This document shows, piece after piece, positions 62,736-64,000 of a stretch of 64,000 bases of DNA; position 1 is the stretch's first letter, and each line of letters starts with the position of its first letter. The position numbers were made by a program, and so were the translations under genes. The notes beneath the pieces were generated by a model. It was given only the letters and a program-made list of their open reading frames with translations, was not told the origin of the DNA and did no database searches. The stretch comes from Salinicola endophyticus. GTDB taxonomy: Bacteria; Pseudomonadota; Gammaproteobacteria; Pseudomonadales; Halomonadaceae. The DNA is taken from assembly GCF_003206575.1 (NCBI RefSeq), contig NZ_PZJO01000003.1:62001-126000 (forward strand), in the 5' to 3' direction.

Positions 62736-63200
62736 TCACACCGGCAGCGGGCGGCTCTCGGCCAGCGCCTCCATGGCGAAGTAGGAGGTGACGGTGTCGA
62801 TCTCGAAGCCATCGATCAGGCGCTGATAGATCAGATCGAAGGCGCCGATGTCGCGGGCCACGATCTTGAGCATGTAGTCGTAGTCGCCGCCGATACGGTA
62901 GAAGTCGATCACTTCGGGGATGCCCAGCACGTGCTCGCGGAAGGCCGCCAGCCAGGTCCGCGAGTGGCTGCGGGTGCGAATCATCGAGAACACCACCAGC
63001 CCGAAGCCGAGCGCCTGACGGCTCAGCACCAGCCGCCGTGCCTCGATCACGCCCGCCTCTTCGAGCTGCTTGATCCGCCGCCAGCAGGCGTTCTGGGAGA
63101 GATTGACCCGCTCGGCCAGCTCGCGCTGGGCGCAGCCGGGGTGCTGCTGCAGCTCGCGCAGAATAGCGAGGTTGAAATGATCCAATTTCACGCCACTCAT
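62736..63200 (-). CDS. Lrp/AsnC-family transcriptional regulator
   Basis: A 154-residue protein with the AsnC HTH (LDHFNLAILRELQQHPGCAQRELAERVNLSQNACWRRIKQLEEAGVI) and the RAM effector domain (VIDFYRIGGDYDYMLKIVA). It is divergent from a PLP aminotransferase gene and may regulate it in response to an amino acid. ATG at 63200. Confidence 0.92.
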   Translation of the reverse strand: MSGVKLDHFNLAILRELQQHPGCAQRELAERVNLSQNACWRRIKQLEEAGVIEARRLVLSRQALGFGLVVFSMIRTRSHSRTWLAAFREHVLGIPEVIDFYRIGGDYDYMLKIVARDIGAFDLIYQRLIDGFEIDTVTSYFAMEALAESRPLPV

Positions 63201-63320
63201 GGTGTCAAATCACTCGAGCCTGAGGAAGATTTCGGGTCATAACGAGAAATTTACCCGCCGATGTCGGGATATCATAGCCTCGTTCGCCGCACTTGCGCGT
63301 CCTCTTATGATGAGGCCCCC

Positions 63321-64000
63321 ATGACAACACTCGCCGACTTCCGTCACGCCCTTTCCGGACCGGACCTGCTGCCACGCCTGCGCCAGGGCCTGATCGGCGA
63401 CGATCTGCCGATCACCACGCCCTTCGGTCAGCGTCGTCTGCTCTACGCCGACTATGTCGCCTCCGGGCGTGCGCTGCGCCAGGTCGAGCGCTTCATCAGT
63501 GAAGAGGTGCTGCCGTTCTACGCCAACTCGCACACCGAGGCCTCGCACTGCGGGCAGACCATGACCCGGCTGCGCCAGGAGGCACGGTCGCTGATCGCGC
63601 GGGAGCTCAATGCCGAGGATTGCCATGTGGTGTTCAGCGGCAGCGGCGCCACCGCCGGCATCAACCGTATCGTGGCGCTGCTCGATATCGCCGCCGGGGT
63701 GCGCCGCGGCGAGCGCATCAGCGTGCTGCTCGGCCCCTACGAGCACCACTCCAACCTGCTCGCCTGGCGCGAGAGCGGTGCCCGCGTGACCGAGATCCCC
63801 GAGGGCGACGCCGGCGGGCCGGACCCGGCGGCACTGGAGCAGGCGCTGGAGGAGGCCGCCGGCAGCGATCTGATCGTCGGCGCCTTCTCGGCCGCCTCCA
63901 ACGTCACCGGCATCATCAGCGATGTCGATGCGATCACCCGCCGCCTCAAACGCCACGGCGCCCTGGCGGTGTGGGACTACGCCGGTGCCGGCCCCTACCT
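63321..64000 (+). CDS. Class V PLP-dependent aminotransferase (partial, C-terminus outside the window)
   Basis: The first 226 codons of a class V (cysteine desulfurase/NifS-like) aminotransferase. Typical blocks are LLYADYVASGRALRQVE, ANSHTEASHCGQTMTRLRQEAR, FSGSGATAGINRI, LGPYEHHSNLLAWRESGA with the PLP-stacking His, and FSAASNVTGIISDVDAI. The PLP lysine lies beyond the window edge. Whether it is a desulfurase, kynureninase-like or other enzyme cannot be told. Confidence 0.85.
   Translation, partial: MTTLADFRHALSGPDLLPRLRQGLIGDDLPITTPFGQRRLLYADYVASGRALRQVERFISEEVLPFYANSHTEASHCGQTMTRLRQEARSLIARELNAEDCHVVFSGSGATAGINRIVALLDIAAGVRRGERISVLLGPYEHHSNLLAWRESGARVTEIPEGDAGGPDPAALEQALEEAAGSDLIVGAFSAASNVTGIISDVDAITRRLKRHGALAVWDYAGAGPY

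Overview
The window is GC-rich, gene-dense chromosomal DNA from a gammaproteobacterium. Gene content and protein style (aromatic-catabolic operons, SphA and alginate-export-like porins, many AraC and MarR regulators, Ohr/OhrR, AlaX, DUF924) suggest a halophilic Halomonadaceae member such as Halomonas or Salinicola. That placement is inference; no rRNA or tRNA gene is present to settle it. Two genes run off the ends: a sulfide:quinone oxidoreductase on the left and a class V aminotransferase on the right.

Layout. 1-4.5 kb: H2S oxidation (SQR plus persulfide dioxygenase), a MITE-like repeat, a NUDIX hydrolase and aspartase. 4.8-13.2 kb: an aromatic-amine unit (ornithine-cyclodeaminase-like protein, Rid protein and FAD oxidoreductase, probably a tyramine/phenylethylamine oxidase system) with FeaR, a second AraC regulator, a FeaB-type aldehyde dehydrogenase and a porin. 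13.7-22.7 kb: homoprotocatechuate meta-cleavage (hpaF-E-D-G-H, hpaA, hpaI) with a divergent single-component aromatic hydroxylase. 22.9-37.4 kb: mostly minus-strand transport and regulation (amidase, two paralogous MFS carriers, SphA-like porin, AraC regulators, HpaR, two APC permeases, a MarR regulator, a second porin, an aldehyde dehydrogenase). 37.6-47.7 kb: one long minus-strand operon matching the indole-3-acetate (iac) genes, H-A-B-C-D-E-F-G, ending in a maleylacetate reductase and a hydroxyquinol-type intradiol dioxygenase. 48.2-53.9 kb: a CynX-type MFS carrier, an uncharacterised pair (ATP-grasp ligase and a 664-residue protein with a possible Cys-His-Asn triad) and an inositol-monophosphatase-family enzyme. 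54-64 kb: ordinary chromosome (PRISE-type SDR, LysR, OhrR/Ohr, DUF924, diguanylate cyclase, YqaA, LysE/AlaX/MocR, Lrp, aminotransferase).

Together the accessory part reads as a catabolic island for biogenic aromatic amines and their acids: amine to aldehyde to arylacetate, then either homoprotocatechuate meta-cleavage or an indole-acetate pathway. The most interesting points are the iac operon joined to a hydroxyquinol rather than a catechol lower pathway, which would fit 5-hydroxyindole-acetate as a substrate, and the uncharacterised ATP-grasp/Cys-His-Asn pair. A 20-bp operator-like repeat in front of the iac operon, mosaic dispersed repeats and AAC-rich leaders are additional unexplained signals.
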